Program-made: the position numbers and the translations under genes
From: Candidatus Nucleicultrix amoebiphila FS5
GTDB taxonomy: Bacteria; Pseudomonadota; Alphaproteobacteria; Caedimonadales; Nucleicultricaceae
DNA length: 64,000 nt
Assembly: GCF_002117145.1 (NCBI RefSeq)
Contig: NZ_CP008743.1
Coordinates: 1,488,001-1,552,000 of the forward strand
Direction of reading: 5' to 3'
Shown: one piece after another, positions 16,612 to 26,197 of the stretch
Layout of the letters: every line of letters begins with the position of its first letter
Position numbering within the stretch: position 1 is the first letter of the stretch
Notes under the pieces: generated by a model
Seen by the model: only the letters and a program-made list of their open reading frames with translations
Databases searched by the model: none
Told to the model about the DNA's origin: nothing

Positions 16612-17789
16612 ATTTTTCGATCTGAAGTTTCTCGCGTGGTCTTTGTATCTTCATCGAAGAGGCGGATCAGCGAGCCAACGCCCAAAACTTCAGCGACGCG
16701 CTCTAATTCCTGTTGATTTGTCGTCGCATCTTTTAAAATCTCAATAAAGTTCTTTTTTTCCCAAGAGAGGGCGCGCGCAACTACGTAAGGTGTTGGACTA
16801 TGAGGTTCGGTGCGTACCAAGTATTCGGCAGCTTTGGCAAGTAAATCATAAGCCTGTTCACGACTTTGAATCTGGCCTTTTTCAGAGAATTGAGGATCAG
16901 GATAAGAAGACGTTGGAGGATCTTTTTCAGAAGTTTCTCCTGATGAAGGTTGTCCTTCGTTTATTTCTGTGGGGGCTTCTTGAAGCGCTTTACCTTCCTT
17001 AATGATTTTTTCAGAAAAATGTAAGATTTCTTGAATGGTTTCACGAACCTTATTAAGGCATGAGGGAGCTTCTGGGCACTTTTCGTAAACAAATTTTTCA
17101 AAAGCGGTTGAAGCTTCAAACGCACTTTTTAGATCCTCACTTAGTGTTTGATAAAAACTAACATGCGTTTTTTTAAACGAAGAGTCCATTTGATCGAGCG
17201 TGAGCTGAACAGAAGGCGGAATTTCTGCTGTACGTCCTCGTGCTTTCTTAAGGGTAACATCATAATGATTCGCCATTTCCCAGTCATTATATGACAAAGA
17301 GGGCGTTGTTTTATCAAATGGGCTTGTGATGGCAACATACTTAAAATGTTCAGCCATTTTGTCATTCATCCACACGATTGGTGACAGACGGTATTCCCTA
17401 TCGTTTTCTTCAATCTGTGGATACATGTTATCCCAAAATTTCTCTGAAAAAGCTGCGACAAACTTAAGTCCTGCAATGTAACCTGCTACACTATAACGCT
17501 TAAACCAGGCTTCCATGAGCCATACAGCAATCTGCAAATCTTTTGTATGTTCAGAAAGGGCTTCGATAGCCGTTGACTCAACCAGCGGCCAATCAGATTT
17601 TTTCAGGGGGCGCTTCCATACTCCTTGAGGTATTGTCTCGTCCTCATCTCGACGTGCTTCTCTGATGAGCGTGTAATAGTGGTTATATTTCGTAAAACGT
17701 CCTTCAGGGGTATCTCCTTTTAAGGGAGACAGCAGTTTTTTCATTTGCTCAGCTGAAATGGGAAAATCTTGATTCATTTCCACCATCAT
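16608..17789 (-). CDS. tssA: Type VI secretion protein TssA (ImpA-like)
   Basis: The 393-residue protein opens with the ImpA_N pattern: ISAEQMKKLLSPLKGDTPEG, then DWPLVESTAIEAL, KDLQIAVWLMEAW and FWDNMYP. A low-complexity linker (about 270-305) is followed by a short helical C-terminal domain with SREQAYDLLAKAAEYLVRTEPHSPTPYV. TssA organises sheath and tube assembly at the T6SS base in the cytoplasm. It begins one base after the tssM stop and is the last gene of this block. Confidence 0.9.
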   Translation of the reverse strand: MMVEMNQDFPISAEQMKKLLSPLKGDTPEGRFTKYNHYYTLIREARRDEDETIPQGVWKRPLKKSDWPLVESTAIEALSEHTKDLQIAVWLMEAWFKRYSVAGYIAGLKFVAAFSEKFWDNMYPQIEENDREYRLSPIVWMNDKMAEHFKYVAITSPFDKTTPSLSYNDWEMANHYDVTLKKARGRTAEIPPSVQLTLDQMDSSFKKTHVSFYQTLSEDLKSAFEASTAFEKFVYEKCPEAPSCLNKVRETIQEILHFSEKIIKEGKALQEAPTEINEGQPSSGETSEKDPPTSSYPDPQFSEKGQIQSREQAYDLLAKAAEYLVRTEPHSPTPYVVARALSWEKKNFIEILKDATTNQQELERVAEVLGVGSLIRLFDEDTKTTRETSDRKI

Positions 17790-17790
17790 C

Positions 17791-20700
17791 TCAAAAAACC
17801 GGTGCTTGCGTTGGAAAGCGCGGTAACATCATTAGTTTAGTTCCCTTTGCTGGAGCAGCTTTTTTCGCATTCTTTTTTGGTTTTTCTGGCGTATGCAAAG
17901 CTAAACGAAGGAAGACCTTGGAATATGGAGGAATTTTATTCGTAATGAGTGTTGGCTCGTCCACATCTTCTTCATCAGCTTCTTCGTCACTATCGATTTT
18001 TGCTTTACGAATTGTTGGGATCTTAAATTCTAATAAAATAGGAATCGGGTGATTTTTAAACTGTTGATCAGTGATCATATGATCTCTTAAAAGTCGAATC
18101 AAAGACCAGCGGCCATTATAAGAGTAAATAGCGGTATTGCCAATGACGGAAAGAGCATCTTGTGCATTGTCTGTTGTGGGAGCAGTATAGGCATCGTTTG
18201 CCCACCGGAATGAAAGAGTAATGGGATCACCACTTTTCCAGGAACCTTGATTTTTCTTGGCACGAAAATCAATGATATTATCTCCAACTTCAAGAGCCCA
18301 ATCTATGATTTGATCGCCACCCACTTCTTTTTTTCTGTCTGTACGGAATTCCAAATCAAAATTTACCATCATGGATTTTTGACCTTCAAGGCCTAAATCA
18401 ACGGCTGCCATGGTGATGCCTCTTATGCTTTGAATTTGCTTAATAAACTCACCGGCAGATCCATGTGAGTTATTATAATCCTTTGAAGTGCTGAGGATAT
18501 CGAGCTCTGAGGTTGTTAAGGAATTAAAAAGTTCGAAAAAGGTTCTGACATCTTCTGGGTCGGCTTCTAAGCTGTCATAACGATTGTGTTTTGTAAATGG
18601 GAACCTATTGGCTAGATTCTCGTTAAAAAACGAAGAAAGACGATCGTATCGCTCATTGCTGCTTTTACCAATAATTGATTGACAACGCTTGAGAGCTGAT
18701 ACTTCGAGTCTATGACGAACCTCAAGGAAATAATCCCCACCTGATTCAAAATTTCTTTCATCTTCAACACGCGCCATGCAGTTTTCTAAAGTAATATCAT
18801 TCAGTTCTTGCAGGATATAATCCTCAAGAATCTTTAAGGTATTTCCTGGGGTCTTTTTCTCATAATCATTGATTGTACTCACAATTCTTGCCCAACGATT
18901 AGCCAAAGGCAAATCAACGGGGATATCCTCTAGAAACCCAAGATTCAACATCATCAAGAGTGGCTCGGCCATTTCTCTCGCTAAGTAGGTTATGCGTCCA
19001 CGCTGAGCAGTTAAATAGGCTGCAAGATTGTTTTCATCAGGCACATCAAAAGCTAAATAAGCCAAGATGGGCTCTCCATCCCATTGACGCAAGCTATCTT
19101 GATCAACGCTGTAAAGATTCTCAGAGTCTAAAAGGGCTTCAGTTCTTTCTAATAGTTGATAGCTTTGCGTAATAAAAAATTCTCGAAGCTTTGCATTTTT
19201 AACCAGATTATGGCCTTTTTCAAACACAGTTAAAAGTTTACCAAAGTAAGGAGCGACAGTAATAATATTTTGAATTTGCGAATGGAGCATTTCTCTTAAA
19301 GCGAAAGCTGTCATACCTTCTGGTAAGTCTTGAAAATTCTGAGCTTGCGCAAAAGAAGCCATGATTAATTCACGAACATTATTTTGTCCAAGCGTGAGTG
19401 TCAATTTTTGATATTTTATAGGCATTTTAACAAGGCTGTGCTGAGTAAATTGGGTATAGTCATCCACAACATCGAGGGATTTTTTCAAAATCATATCGTC
19501 CCAAAATAATAATTTTCCAGGGGGAACTTTATAGGTGAAATGAACTTTGGCAACTCGATCCATAAAAGATTCTTTTAAAAAGCCTGACATAGTATCAATA
19601 AACTCTATAAGGCCTGGTGAAGGATTGGAAACGACCTGACCATTTCTGATCTCAAAAAAAGAACCTGTGAGCGGAGATTTAAATTTTGCAAGGTCAATTT
19701 TAAATTTTTGAAAATCTTGATTGGTAATTTTTAAAAGTTCTTCACTCATTTGCGTTCCAAAAAGATTGGAGGCTGCAATTCTATCCATAACAATTTTGTA
19801 ATCTTGAGATGGATTAAAAAGTTGGTTATCGAGCCAGTTCCAAGTGCCTTGAGAGGCCATGTCTGCTAAGGCAATCGCTTGATCAACGGTTTTTCTTAAA
19901 TCCAAACCATCAACATTTTGATGATTTTTGACATCAGATAAAGAACAAATCGAAGTTTCAAAGTTAAAAATCAAGGGGTAGTTTTTGCGAATATTAAATG
20001 CTTGCTTCAAGAAATTTCGATAGAGAATGCCTAGCTTTTCCCCCGCCATTACTTGAAAAGGCTGAAGATCCATGGGGGTTTCAGTAGCGATTTTCAAAGC
20101 ACTCATATAATAATCAAAATTACGGTGAAAGTCTGTTGAGACAGGTGTTTCATAAAGATAATTAATGAGTTCGCTAAAGTCTTGAACATTCCGCTTTTCT
20201 TCTAGGGTATTATAAGTGTTACTAAAGTGTTCAAGAGCTCTGATATTTGCTACGTATTCTTTTAAATTGTGAAAAGACTGAGATTGAGTCGGATTAACGA
20301 TGAGTTCTTTACGTGCAGTGCGTGAAAGTTCAGGGATAGTGTTTATATCTGTGATTGATTTCGTTTTACGTACTAATGCGCCATAGAGGGATGGTAAAAT
20401 TACTTTCGAGTAAGCAGCTGTTAAGCACTGACCAATCCTTTGATCTAAAATACTAATCCATGAAATGGGTATAAAAAACGATTTTGTTGATGTTGTTTTC
20501 ATTGATGAAAAATCGCTTAAAATAAGCTGGGAGTGATGGTCCAAAAAATGCATCATCTCAGTATTATTTTCCGATAAATCCTGTCTTTGGTTTACGCCGG
20601 AAATTGATTGTTCAATGATATTCAAAGTTGGCACAATATCAGTCGCTTTTTCTTTCAGAATATTATGGCTGTAAAACAAACCAATAATCCACGCTGTAGT

Positions 20701-22047
20701 TAAGCCAACGGCTGAGGCCTTTACAAAGTTCAACAAGCGATTGGTCGAGGCTATAAGGCGTATGTTTGGTTTTGCTAAACTGGCTTCAGGAAAAATTTTG
20801 CGTTCGAAAAGATCGCGTAAATAAATAACCCGCTTTTTTATGGATTGAGCAAGGGGGTCGTCTAAGCCAATGAGCTTTTCTTCCTCAAGGAGATCGCCTA
20901 AACGCTGAGGTTCGTTAAGCTCGAATAAAGCGTCTGCAGCTATATCTGAAACATCTGCTTGCCCACAAAAATAAACACCTCGTAAAAAGAAAGGTTCATG
21001 GTATTCACTGATTTTAAAGATGGAATTGAGATAGTTGCCCAAATTTGGTTTTAAATTTGAAAATTCTATGGGAAAGAGAAAAACACCATCTCTTTCATCA
21101 TGCGTTTTTCCTTCTGAGAAAATAGCATCTCGTGTACGATTAATATAGCGGTGCATATAGCTGAAAAGTTCATCAACCCAGCCTTGGTTATATCCCGTAT
21201 CGATTGAATAAGGTGATGACCACCCAAAAATTTGTTGCTGATTTTGAGTGGGTGTTTCTGTCACAAAGCTATCAAAGCCAGGAATCAAATCACATTTTGT
21301 AACGATAACGTAGACGGGCACTTGCATAGCCAAAAAATTCACTAATTTGTTGAGTTTCTCAGAGATCACATGTGCACGTTCAGTAATTTCATTTTTAGAT
21401 AAGTGACTTTCTCCAAAAAGCTCATCGGCTGGAATTGTTAAAATAACGCCATCAATGGGACGTTTTGGTCGAAAGCGATTAAAGAGCCGTAAGAGGTATT
21501 GCCAATCCTCATCATTGTTGTTGAGCCCAGCCTTTTCAAGGACGAGAGCTCCTTTTGCATCAATCAAAATACCTTGATTAAAGAAATACCAGTTGAGTTT
21601 CGCGTCATCGCCTTGAATTTCATACTCAGGACTTCCAATTGGCATCTCAAGATCAACGTCATTTAAAAGAGTTGTTTTACCTGAATCTTGAGAGCCTAAG
21701 AGCAAATACCAGGGTAGCTCATACTGAGGGTCGCGATCGCTAAGGTAAGTCTTTAAAATAGCCATAGTGCGCTTAAACGATTGACTCATTTCATCTTTAT
21801 CTAACCATCCCCAACGTTCTTTAAAACGATGAATTGCCCAGAAAAAAGAATTCATTCCCTTCGGTTTTTTTTCTTCAGCAACGCTGACGGTTTGGGGACG
21901 CGCAAGAGCACGATTTTTTGCTGAACGTTTAATGGCGGCTGCGGCCACTAAAACTAAGCAAACGATAACAATGACGCCAAGGACAATAGCTCCAAAGGCA
22001 ATGTACGGTAAATAGGGGAGTAATTTTTCTAAAAAGGCTCCAAGCAT
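17791..22047 (-). CDS. tssM: Type VI secretion membrane-complex protein TssM (IcmF-like)
   Basis: The 1418-residue protein is somewhat longer than many TssM. Hydrophobic segments lie at about 9-40, with another near 440-465. A cytoplasmic NTPase-like domain has Walker A GSQDSGKTT at 118-126. The IcmF-related and C-terminal DUF domains follow in the periplasm, ending in a Lys-rich tail. TssM bridges the inner membrane and the TssJ lipoprotein. It begins nine bases after the tssL stop. A loaded Walker A suggests ATP binding is retained; this is optional in the family. Confidence 0.95.
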   Translation of the reverse strand: MLGAFLEKLLPYLPYIAFGAIVLGVIVIVCLVLVAAAAIKRSAKNRALARPQTVSVAEEKKPKGMNSFFWAIHRFKERWGWLDKDEMSQSFKRTMAILKTYLSDRDPQYELPWYLLLGSQDSGKTTLLNDVDLEMPIGSPEYEIQGDDAKLNWYFFNQGILIDAKGALVLEKAGLNNNDEDWQYLLRLFNRFRPKRPIDGVILTIPADELFGESHLSKNEITERAHVISEKLNKLVNFLAMQVPVYVIVTKCDLIPGFDSFVTETPTQNQQQIFGWSSPYSIDTGYNQGWVDELFSYMHRYINRTRDAIFSEGKTHDERDGVFLFPIEFSNLKPNLGNYLNSIFKISEYHEPFFLRGVYFCGQADVSDIAADALFELNEPQRLGDLLEEEKLIGLDDPLAQSIKKRVIYLRDLFERKIFPEASLAKPNIRLIASTNRLLNFVKASAVGLTTAWIIGLFYSHNILKEKATDIVPTLNIIEQSISGVNQRQDLSENNTEMMHFLDHHSQLILSDFSSMKTTSTKSFFIPISWISILDQRIGQCLTAAYSKVILPSLYGALVRKTKSITDINTIPELSRTARKELIVNPTQSQSFHNLKEYVANIRALEHFSNTYNTLEEKRNVQDFSELINYLYETPVSTDFHRNFDYYMSALKIATETPMDLQPFQVMAGEKLGILYRNFLKQAFNIRKNYPLIFNFETSICSLSDVKNHQNVDGLDLRKTVDQAIALADMASQGTWNWLDNQLFNPSQDYKIVMDRIAASNLFGTQMSEELLKITNQDFQKFKIDLAKFKSPLTGSFFEIRNGQVVSNPSPGLIEFIDTMSGFLKESFMDRVAKVHFTYKVPPGKLLFWDDMILKKSLDVVDDYTQFTQHSLVKMPIKYQKLTLTLGQNNVRELIMASFAQAQNFQDLPEGMTAFALREMLHSQIQNIITVAPYFGKLLTVFEKGHNLVKNAKLREFFITQSYQLLERTEALLDSENLYSVDQDSLRQWDGEPILAYLAFDVPDENNLAAYLTAQRGRITYLAREMAEPLLMMLNLGFLEDIPVDLPLANRWARIVSTINDYEKKTPGNTLKILEDYILQELNDITLENCMARVEDERNFESGGDYFLEVRHRLEVSALKRCQSIIGKSSNERYDRLSSFFNENLANRFPFTKHNRYDSLEADPEDVRTFFELFNSLTTSELDILSTSKDYNNSHGSAGEFIKQIQSIRGITMAAVDLGLEGQKSMMVNFDLEFRTDRKKEVGGDQIIDWALEVGDNIIDFRAKKNQGSWKSGDPITLSFRWANDAYTAPTTDNAQDALSVIGNTAIYSYNGRWSLIRLLRDHMITDQQFKNHPIPILLEFKIPTIRKAKIDSDEEADEEDVDEPTLITNKIPPYSKVFLRLALHTPEKPKKNAKKAAPAKGTKLMMLPRFPTQAPVF

Positions 22048-22056
22048 GTTTTTTTA

Positions 22057-22863
22057 CTATTTCCCTGTTAAATCTAAAATTCTTTGGGTTGCACTGTATA
22101 AATCGGCAGTGTCATGATACCAAACGAAGAACGATGCAATGAGAATGATCAAAAAAATCCCCCCAATACCCAACATCCAATACTTCATGTCTTGTATTGT
22201 ACGTATATCTCCTTTTTCGAGGGTGTACATGTAAGCTTCTGGAAAAAAAGCTTCCCCCTTATCAAATAGCTGCGATTCTCGGTGGTTAATAAAAATGTAG
22301 AGTTGATGTTTGTAGGCTGCAATTTTCCCTTGATCATCATAACCACGAAATTTCCCTAAAAAACCAAGACCTAAGGCAAGAAGATAAATCTCAGCTAGAT
22401 CATTGCGTAAGGAATCTCTTGTGTTTAAGAAATTTTCTAGATTTTGAAAAAACAGATCTCCTGCATCATGGGTGCCAAACAATCTGGACTCAAGAAGGTT
22501 TTCTTCCCAATAACGTCTCCCTGGCCATTGAATATTTAAAAAAACTTCATCGGCAAGCGCAGTCATGACATATTGAGCTTCGCGATAGTAGTTTGAAGCA
22601 AATTCGCCCCCATAGCGGCTAGCTTCTATGGCTTGCTCCGTTAATAATTGATAGAGCTTATCAAGAATTTCTTGGGCTTGTTGTGCATAGACAGAGTCCA
22701 TCGCACCTGGTGTTATATCTGTTGATTGCTCCGTTGATAACCAACCACCACTTTCAATACGTTCCTTTTCTTTTAATACAACATAATAAAAGGCTTCAAA
22801 ATACTTTAAGACAAAGGACGTCTCAATTTCATTACCTTTTTTAATCGCTACTTTCCCTGCCAT
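22057..22863 (-). CDS. tssL: Type VI secretion protein TssL (DotU-like)
   Basis: The 268-residue protein has the DotU pattern: YYREAQYVMTALADEVFLNIQWPG, LFGTHDAGDLFF, LRNDLAEIYLLALGLGFLGKFRG. A single C-terminal membrane segment lies at about 229-250. Only about 18 residues follow it, so this TssL has no peptidoglycan-binding extension. It partners TssM in the inner-membrane complex. A TATAAT-containing promoter lies in the 109-base gap behind tssK. Confidence 0.93.
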   Translation of the reverse strand: MAGKVAIKKGNEIETSFVLKYFEAFYYVVLKEKERIESGGWLSTEQSTDITPGAMDSVYAQQAQEILDKLYQLLTEQAIEASRYGGEFASNYYREAQYVMTALADEVFLNIQWPGRRYWEENLLESRLFGTHDAGDLFFQNLENFLNTRDSLRNDLAEIYLLALGLGFLGKFRGYDDQGKIAAYKHQLYIFINHRESQLFDKGEAFFPEAYMYTLEKGDIRTIQDMKYWMLGIGGIFLIILIASFFVWYHDTADLYSATQRILDLTGK

Positions 22864-22905
22864 ACTCTTTTGTTACCCTTCGCGTAAAAACCCCCGTTTC
22901 GTAAC

Positions 22906-22936
22906 ATTATAACAATTTTTTTAAAGTTTCTGTTAA
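22906..22936 (-). promoter_or_regulatory. Candidate internal promoter for tssL-tssM-tssA
   Basis: On the minus strand a perfect TATAAT (22906-22911) is preceded at 19 bases by TTAACA (22931-22936), five of six matches to the -35 consensus. The spacing is longer than ideal. It lies in the 109-base gap between tssK and tssL, the only sizeable gap in the block. Confidence 0.42.
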
Positions 22937-22972
22937 AATTTATTTAACGATCCTTTTTTGATTGCTGTGTTG

Positions 22973-24316
22973 CTAGAAAAAGCTTTCTCGTCGATGCTTG
23001 GGGATAAACATCACAACTTCAACGGGCCGTGTTTCAATAGAATCCGATATATTGAAAATCAAGAGATTCTCATTTGCATCAATAAAGTCTGGGTTATTTT
23101 CAACTTCAAACAGCACCACATCTTTTGCAGGGAGAAGACTCATTTCTTCATCGCCAGTAATAATTTTACGAGTAACACCTAAAGTTCGACGATCACGAAC
23201 TGACTCAACAAAACGATCGCTTGCAATAACAGCGCTGTTAATCCACTCAACAAGCTGTTTTTCTGTCATGGTTGGTGGTGTTTTAGCCCCTAAAACCAAA
23301 CGATTACTCATCCATGTTTGGTCAAGTTTGAGCATGAAGAGACGATCTTTCTGTGTAAATTCAACCACAGTATAGCCTTCTTGGATCCGATCCAGCATTG
23401 AATGAATAAAATCAATGACTTCCATGAAACTAGAGCGTAGGTCGTTATAATTGAAAGGTTGGAAAGTGGGAGGCATTTGTCCAGAAACAACGTTAACAAA
23501 ATGACCAGCAATAATATTTAAGGCGCAATACAAATCAAAGGGGTGTGCCAAATTCGTATTCAAAAGTGCTTCAAATGGAAGTATACCGCTGTTTAAGCTT
23601 CGCATGGCAGAATCAGCGTCGTTGGATAAAACCCCTAATGACCTTGAGCGTATTCGTTCCCCAAGAAAACCAATCTTGCTACGTATTCTTTTTGTTACAT
23701 CGAGCAGGAGCGCTCCCAAATCAGAGTCCAAGGAAGTTTTTAACTGAGGAGGGAGGAAATCAGTGAACATGTAAGTGTTTTCCTCCATCGTCACAGTGGC
23801 AATAGGAAAACTGCTGTAGTGGTTAGGAGGTGCGTCGCTTACAAGGAGACAAATATTGGGTTCAAGAAGTGGAAAAGTTACTTCACCCAACCCTGTATTT
23901 TCATCTGCATAAGCGGGGCTTACCACTGAGCGATAACGGGAAAGCTTACCTTTAGTGTTCGCTGCTCCTGAACGATATTCAGGTACGCACAAATAAATTG
24001 TTTGAGGTTTATTTTGAATTGAAGGAGCAAATTGACTGAGATCAATACTTAAGTCTACATTATCGTCAATCGTAAAGGATACAACTAATCCGTCGGGAAA
24101 TACGGCTTCAAGTTCTAAGAACTTTAAAGTGCCAACAACTAATAGACCTTCATCTATTTTGCTTTTAATAACGCCCCAATAAAAGGGTTTTATGTTGTTG
24201 ACGTGGTAATGGATCATTTGCTCAAAGCGACGATCGCCTTGTTGAAAATGTTCTGGTAGGAGTAACATGCCCTCATACCATTGAATGGGTCTTTGAATAC
24301 GTTGGACGTCTGCCAT
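22973..24316 (-). CDS. tssK: Type VI secretion baseplate protein TssK
   Basis: The ATG at 24316 is chosen over the frame's first codon because AGGGG lies about seven bases upstream and the product then starts MADVQRIQRPIQWYEGMLL, the usual TssK N terminus. LPEHFQQGDRRFE follows, then the family's IRSRSLGV and LYCALNIIAGH. The length is 447. TssK links the baseplate to the TssLM complex. It lies 19 bases after tssJ. Confidence 0.93.
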   Translation of the reverse strand: MADVQRIQRPIQWYEGMLLLPEHFQQGDRRFEQMIHYHVNNIKPFYWGVIKSKIDEGLLVVGTLKFLELEAVFPDGLVVSFTIDDNVDLSIDLSQFAPSIQNKPQTIYLCVPEYRSGAANTKGKLSRYRSVVSPAYADENTGLGEVTFPLLEPNICLLVSDAPPNHYSSFPIATVTMEENTYMFTDFLPPQLKTSLDSDLGALLLDVTKRIRSKIGFLGERIRSRSLGVLSNDADSAMRSLNSGILPFEALLNTNLAHPFDLYCALNIIAGHFVNVVSGQMPPTFQPFNYNDLRSSFMEVIDFIHSMLDRIQEGYTVVEFTQKDRLFMLKLDQTWMSNRLVLGAKTPPTMTEKQLVEWINSAVIASDRFVESVRDRRTLGVTRKIITGDEEMSLLPAKDVVLFEVENNPDFIDANENLLIFNISDSIETRPVEVVMFIPKHRRESFF

Positions 24317-24335
24317 GACTTCCCCTTTTTTATAA

Positions 24336-25022
24336 TTATTCTGGTGAGGCAAGATTCAGAGCTTTTTTGACGAGCCCACTTGCCTTTTCTTCTTCCTGTC
24401 TTGTTGTATCAACAACATCTGTTGCTGTATCAAGAGGATCTCTTCCTCCTTGATCTTCGGGGGGTCGACGTAAGCTCCCCGTGATCGCGCCGCTTTTTAG
24501 CGTGTCTCCTGTATAGGTTTTATCTTTTAATGCCGGCATACATCCTTGCTCAAGAATACAAAAATCGAAGCGGCGTAATCGAACGTGAATTTCATCTGAT
24601 GAGCCGATCCTGAGACGATGAGTACCAGGCGTTAAATAATCAGCAAAAAGCAAAGCACCATAAGGAGAATCGGACCTTAAAGGAATCGGATGATCGGTGA
24701 TCACTTGACCTGGAGTGAGCTCCCAATGAACAACATCAACCATTTCAGGATGATCTCTTCTGATTTGGTCACTTGAAGCAAAATAATCTTGAGATTTAAG
24801 CTTTACCAACGCTTTTAAAAGATCTACATCATAGACCAATAAAAGATCTACTGATGTTGCTGATGAAAGGTTAGCGTCTGCATCCAGAGACAGGCTGATC
24901 GTTTCAAAATTGATATCAGGATCATCGCCTCCACCCCCACAACCTGGGAGTAGGCTTGCGCACACAAAGCTCAAAAAGCCTATAAAAACAAAAGTTTTTA
25001 GATTTTCAATGACGCTTTTCAC
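24336..25022 (-). CDS. tssJ: Type VI secretion lipoprotein TssJ (probable)
   Basis: The 228-residue product starts with GTG and has a lipoprotein signal with lipobox LLPGC (Cys28). The next part (about 38-155) has strands and motifs seen in TssJ: SLDADANLSS, VDLLLVYD, FASSDQIRRD, WELTPGQ and LTPGTHRLRIG. A Gly/Asp/Arg-rich tail follows. TssJ anchors TssM at the outer membrane. Sequence conservation in TssJ is low, so position between the SPOR gene and tssK carries part of the call. Confidence 0.72.
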   Translation of the reverse strand: MKSVIENLKTFVFIGFLSFVCASLLPGCGGGGDDPDINFETISLSLDADANLSSATSVDLLLVYDVDLLKALVKLKSQDYFASSDQIRRDHPEMVDVVHWELTPGQVITDHPIPLRSDSPYGALLFADYLTPGTHRLRIGSSDEIHVRLRRFDFCILEQGCMPALKDKTYTGDTLKSGAITGSLRRPPEDQGGRDPLDTATDVVDTTRQEEEKASGLVKKALNLASPE

Positions 25023-25052
25023 AATATTACTTTAGCTCCCCAATCATACTTT

Positions 25053-26081
25053 TTACGAACCCATTCTATCTTCATTTTTATCAATAATCACTACTCTTGC
25101 AGGTTGACGCCAAACGACTCGAAAAACCCCCATGGCTTCCTGAGCCGCCTTAAAGCTTTTAAATCCGCCAAACCTAACAGCATAATGGAGTTTATCATTA
25201 ACAGTGTAGCGTACGATATAAGCATCCATACCCCTTTGTTTTAATTCTTGTTGTAAAGAATAAGCCACGTCACTGTCATTCAAAACCTGTACTTCAATGC
25301 TATAAACATTCTCATTAGTACCACTGTCAGCGTTCTTACTTGCTTGACTTCCTCCGGCTGCAGGAGCATTCCCTCCAGCGCCTGGAGTAGCTTTTTCTGC
25401 AGGCTTTCCCTCGATTACAGGATTGGATTGATGAGGGCCAATTTTATTCTCAACGTTGCCGGATAAAGCTTCTGCAATCCCAAGCGTTGCAGGTTCAATG
25501 ACGGTGCCAATTTGCCAGCCAAGGGTTTGCTTAATTTTATTATTGAGCTGAGTTGTTCTTTGGATGATAGAATCGTGAGTAATACGTCTGGCTTGATCAG
25601 AACTTTGTTCTTCAATTTTTGTCAGCATAGCACCTTTGTTAGTGCCACCCCCTTCGTCACCTGTCGCAAGAGCTTGTTGATGTGCTGCATAGCTGTCATT
25701 TCCAGAACTTACAGAAGCACTTGAAGAAGCATTTTCCTCAGTTATTAGAGAAGGGGATCGATAGGGAGGGAAGAAACTATAGCAAAGCATGAAGCCACCT
25801 ATAAAAAACAAAAATCCCATGATCAAAAAACCCAATATCATCCCAAGGATGGCGAGTTTACTGACAGGCGCTTTTATTTTGACTTGGGGGAGCTTCAAAT
25901 GGTCCTCATTTTTCTTTGAAAGGCTCTGTAAGTCTTTGCTGAGAGCTGTTTCAGGATCTCCACTGGTAAGAGGACCTCCAACAGAAACAGGTATGGGGGG
26001 ATGGTCTTTAGATTTTAAAATTTTAATATTTTCACGGCGCCTAACAGCGGCAAACCAAAAACCATCTGTTTTCTCAGTCAC
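25053..26081 (-). CDS. SPOR-domain single-pass membrane protein of the T6SS operon
   Basis: The 342-residue protein starts with GTG behind an AAAAGG site. It has a basic cytoplasmic N terminus, one membrane segment at about 73-102, a Ser/Gly/Ala-rich linker and a C-terminal SPOR domain (about 265-338, YSIEVQVLNDSD to RVVWRQPARVVII). SPOR domains bind glycan strands lacking stem peptides. It is the first gene of the T6SS block, 30 bases before tssJ. A role in fixing the secretion complex to the cell wall is inference. Confidence 0.8.
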   Translation of the reverse strand: MTEKTDGFWFAAVRRRENIKILKSKDHPPIPVSVGGPLTSGDPETALSKDLQSLSKKNEDHLKLPQVKIKAPVSKLAILGMILGFLIMGFLFFIGGFMLCYSFFPPYRSPSLITEENASSSASVSSGNDSYAAHQQALATGDEGGGTNKGAMLTKIEEQSSDQARRITHDSIIQRTTQLNNKIKQTLGWQIGTVIEPATLGIAEALSGNVENKIGPHQSNPVIEGKPAEKATPGAGGNAPAAGGSQASKNADSGTNENVYSIEVQVLNDSDVAYSLQQELKQRGMDAYIVRYTVNDKLHYAVRFGGFKSFKAAQEAMGVFRVVWRQPARVVIIDKNEDRMGS

Positions 26082-26197
26082 AGAAAACCAAACCTTTTTA
26101 AAACGCGTTTTTATAGGATACTATAGTATTTTAAGGCACTCCAGGCAACTCTTCTCTCATTGGGACTGATTGGTACTTCTTTTTTGCATCTTTGACG

